A stretch of DNA of 7,412 nucleotides from an uncultured Desulfotignum sp. (GTDB lineage Bacteria > Desulfobacterota > Desulfobacteria > Desulfobacterales > Desulfobacteraceae), in the NCBI GenBank assembly GCA_937951975.1, contig CALGAJ010000110.1, positions 1-7,412 on the forward strand. Reading direction: 5' to 3'. Numbering within the stretch: the stretch's first letter is position 1; the number at the start of each line of letters is the position of its first letter. Of this stretch, positions 5,681 through 7,412 are shown piece by piece. The notes beneath the pieces are model-generated. The model was given only the letters and a program-made list of their open reading frames with translations, searched no databases and had not been told where the DNA came from. The position numbers were made by a program, and so were the translations under genes.

Positions 5681-6601
5681 ATGGAAGAGATCATCATATC
5701 AACACTTCAGCGCACCTTGGTGGCGGGCACGCCCCTGCTTCTGGCCACCACCGGGGAAATCATCTGTGAACGAAGCGGGATCCTCAACCTGGGCGTGGAA
5801 GGTGTCATGGCCTTAGGCGCTGTCACCGCCTTCATTGTCACCATGACCACGGGGTCCCCCTGGCTGGGGGTGCTGGCGGCTCTGATTGCCGGCATGGTCA
5901 TTTCCATCATCCATGCGGTGGCATCGGTGACCCTTCAGGCCAACCAGGTGGTGTCGGGCCTGGCGTTGACCATGCTGGGGCTGGGCCTGTCCGGCATGGT
6001 GGGAAAATCCTATGTGGGCAAACCCCTGACCATAAAAATGGAAGATGTCACCATCCCGTTCCTGTCTGACATCCCTTTCATCGGCAAGGCCGTGTTCAGT
6101 CAGAGTCCGTTTTTTTTCCTGGCCGTTGCACTGGCCTTAGGGGCCTGGTTTCTGCTGGAAAGAACCCGGCTGGGCATTCAGATCCGGTCCACGGGAGAAA
6201 ACCCCAAAGCCACGGAAACCCAGGGCGTGAACGTGTTTTTGATCCGGTATCTGTCCGTGATCATCGGCGGCGGTTTCTCCGCGCTGGCCGGAGCCCATCT
6301 GTCCATTTCCTATTCCAAATCCTGGATCGAAGGCATGACCGCAGGAAGGGGCTGGATTGCCATTGCCCTGACCATTTTCGCATTGTGGAACCCGGGCCGG
6401 GCCATCTGGGCCGCATTTCTGTTCGGCGGGATTTTCGTGGTCCAGTATCTGATGCAGCCGCTGGGCATATCGCCGAATTTTTTAGCCATGCTGCCTTATA
6501 TCGCCACATTGTTGATTCTTTTGCTCATCAGCCTGAAAGACCCCCGGAAACTCAATGCCCCGGCCATGCTTTCCACACCGTATAAAAGAGGCGAGCGCTG
6601 A
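5681..6601 (+). CDS. BMP/nucleoside-type ABC transporter permease 2 (306 aa)
   Basis: This is the second inner-membrane permease of the importer (PF02653, COG1079, YufQ-like). Diagnostic segments are TTGEIICERSGILNLGVEGVMALGA (23-47, read in two halves around ERSG), the QANQVVSGLALT helix start (86-97), the ATPase-contacting loop GENPKATETQGVNV (172-185) and GRGWIAIALTIFALWNP (222-238). About eight hydrophobic helices are visible, and the C-terminus is short and basic (YKRGER). The length is normal. The ribosome site AGGAA (5668-5672) overlaps the TAG stop of permease 1 (5667-5669), 8 bases before ATG, which suggests translational coupling and equal amounts of the two permeases. This closes the operon: no enzyme gene for nucleoside or purine use follows, so the cargo is not revealed by neighbours. 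An 8-base T run lies at 6110-6117. Confidence 0.94.
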   Translation: MEEIIISTLQRTLVAGTPLLLATTGEIICERSGILNLGVEGVMALGAVTAFIVTMTTGSPWLGVLAALIAGMVISIIHAVASVTLQANQVVSGLALTMLGLGLSGMVGKSYVGKPLTIKMEDVTIPFLSDIPFIGKAVFSQSPFFFLAVALALGAWFLLERTRLGIQIRSTGENPKATETQGVNVFLIRYLSVIIGGGFSALAGAHLSISYSKSWIEGMTAGRGWIAIALTIFALWNPGRAIWAAFLFGGIFVVQYLMQPLGISPNFLAMLPYIATLLILLLISLKDPRKLNAPAMLSTPYKRGER

Positions 6602-6616
6602 TATTTATTTTGATTT

Positions 6617-6645
6617 TTGATTTTTTATGATAATTATCATAGGAT
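6617..6645 (+). promoter_or_regulatory. Candidate promoter with a 16-bp palindromic operator
   Basis: TATGATAATTATCATA (6626-6641) is a perfect 16-bp palindrome. It lies between a possible -35, TTGATT (6617-6622, 4 of 6), and a possible -10, TAGGAT (6640-6645, 4 of 6), at 17-base spacing, which is where a repressor would block RNA polymerase. The half-sites TGATAA/TTATCA resemble Fur-type boxes, and ATGAT-N4-ATCAT resembles an FNR-type site (TTGAT-N4-ATCAA). It sits 39 bases before the protease ATG. The spacer 6602-6679 is otherwise AT-rich and shows no GC hairpin terminator for the ABC operon. Confidence 0.4.
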
Positions 6646-6679
6646 AAATCTTCAACCAGAAATCAGGTATCCCGTTTAT

Positions 6680-7412
6680 ATGAAACGCACAAGTACCATT
6701 TCAGCGATTTTTTTTATGATGATGACGGTGCTGCCGGCACGGACATCTGCCATCTCCATACCGGATGAACTGAAACTGGCGGATGAATTCATGCAGATGA
6801 TTCACCAGCAGCAGGTCATTTTAGACGATCCTGCGGCCAATCATATGATCAATGAAATCGGCCGGCATATACTGGCACAGCTGCCGCCCCAGCCTTTCAA
6901 TTTTTCTTTTTTTCTGATCAATGACGGCACGTTCAATGCCTTTGCCAGCCCCGGAGCGAACATCTTTGTGCACCGGGGATTGATCACGGCCCTTTCCAGC
7001 ACCGATGAACTGGCTGGAATTCTGGCCCATGAAATCGCCCATGCCGTCAGCCGGCATGTGTCCCAATCCATTGACCGGTCCAAACTGGTGAATATGGGCA
7101 CCCTGGCCGGCGTAGTGGCCGGCATTATCGTGGGATCGGCCGGCGGCGGGGGGGATGCCGCCCAGGCCCTGACCATGGGATCCATGGCTGCCGGATATTC
7201 ATCCATGCTCACCTATACCCGGGAAAATGAAACCGAAGCCGATCAAAAGGCGTTTACAATGCTCCAGCAAACCTGTTTTTCTCCCAAAGGACTGCTGGAC
7301 AGTCTCAATGAACTGAGGGCTACGGATTACATGGGCATCGAAGGGATTCCTGATTATTTCAAAACCCATCCGGGTACCGGATCACGCATCGCACATCTGT
7401 CCGCGCTGCTCT
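6680..7412 (+). CDS. M48 family metalloprotease, BepA/YfgC-like, N-terminal part (runs off window)
   Basis: This is a periplasmic zinc metalloprotease; relatives such as E. coli BepA assist or degrade outer-membrane proteins during envelope quality control. The frame from ATG 6680 stays open for 244 residues to the window edge. Residues 1-24 are a signal peptide (MKRTST, hydrophobic core, ending RTSA). The catalytic motif HEIAH is at 117-121, and the third zinc ligand is probably E184 in ENETEAD (184-188). THPGTGSRI (229-237) matches the THP-xx-SR loop of BepA, whose histidine is reported to shield the zinc. The glycine-rich hydrophobic region 140-160 between the zinc ligands is usual for M48. 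The C-terminal part, where BepA carries TPR repeats, lies outside the window. The ribosome site is weak (AGG 12 bases upstream). It follows the ABC operon but looks separately controlled. Confidence 0.92.
   Translation, partial: MKRTSTISAIFFMMMTVLPARTSAISIPDELKLADEFMQMIHQQQVILDDPAANHMINEIGRHILAQLPPQPFNFSFFLINDGTFNAFASPGANIFVHRGLITALSSTDELAGILAHEIAHAVSRHVSQSIDRSKLVNMGTLAGVVAGIIVGSAGGGGDAAQALTMGSMAAGYSSMLTYTRENETEADQKAFTMLQQTCFSPKGLLDSLNELRATDYMGIEGIPDYFKTHPGTGSRIAHLSALL

Overview
The window looks like chromosomal DNA from a moderately GC-rich Gram-negative anaerobe, most likely a sulfate-reducing deltaproteobacterium (Desulfobacterota, Desulfobacteraceae-like). This placement is inference: it rests on codon style, a periplasmic (non-lipoprotein) BMP-type binding protein, and a short CX2C protein of a kind I associate with that group. 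No marker gene proves it.

Left part (1-845), accessory-like. The 3' end of an unrecognised plus-strand gene stops at 150. A short minus-strand gene (335-523) encodes a 62-residue Cys/Trp-rich protein with its own good promoter and Shine-Dalgarno site. Just downstream of it on the same strand (254-319) is what may be the first codons of a lost Mrr-like gene. Two structured inverted repeats (183-253 and 622-708) flank this small gene in opposite orientations. They share a nearly identical apical core of about 32 nt, while their long self-complementary arms are unrelated. This pair is the most unusual thing in the window. The 322 bases 524-845 hold no convincing gene: they contain the small gene's promoter, the second structured element, and a weak candidate promoter for the next gene.

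Middle (846-1733). A single gene encodes an alpha/beta hydrolase with one N-terminal membrane anchor.

Right part (1832-6601). A four-gene operon encodes a complete BMP/nucleoside-type ABC importer: periplasmic binding protein, double-domain ATPase, and two permeases of the branched-chain-type fold (YufN/YufO/YufP/YufQ-like order). A strong sigma-70-like promoter overlaps the stop codon of the hydrolase gene. A perfect 14-bp hairpin between the binding-protein and ATPase genes probably sets their unequal expression. Together the four proteins should capture a purine nucleoside or related base in the periplasm and import it.

End (6602-7412). After an AT-rich spacer with a 16-bp perfect palindrome set inside a candidate promoter, a secreted M48 metalloprotease of the BepA/YfgC type begins and runs off the window.
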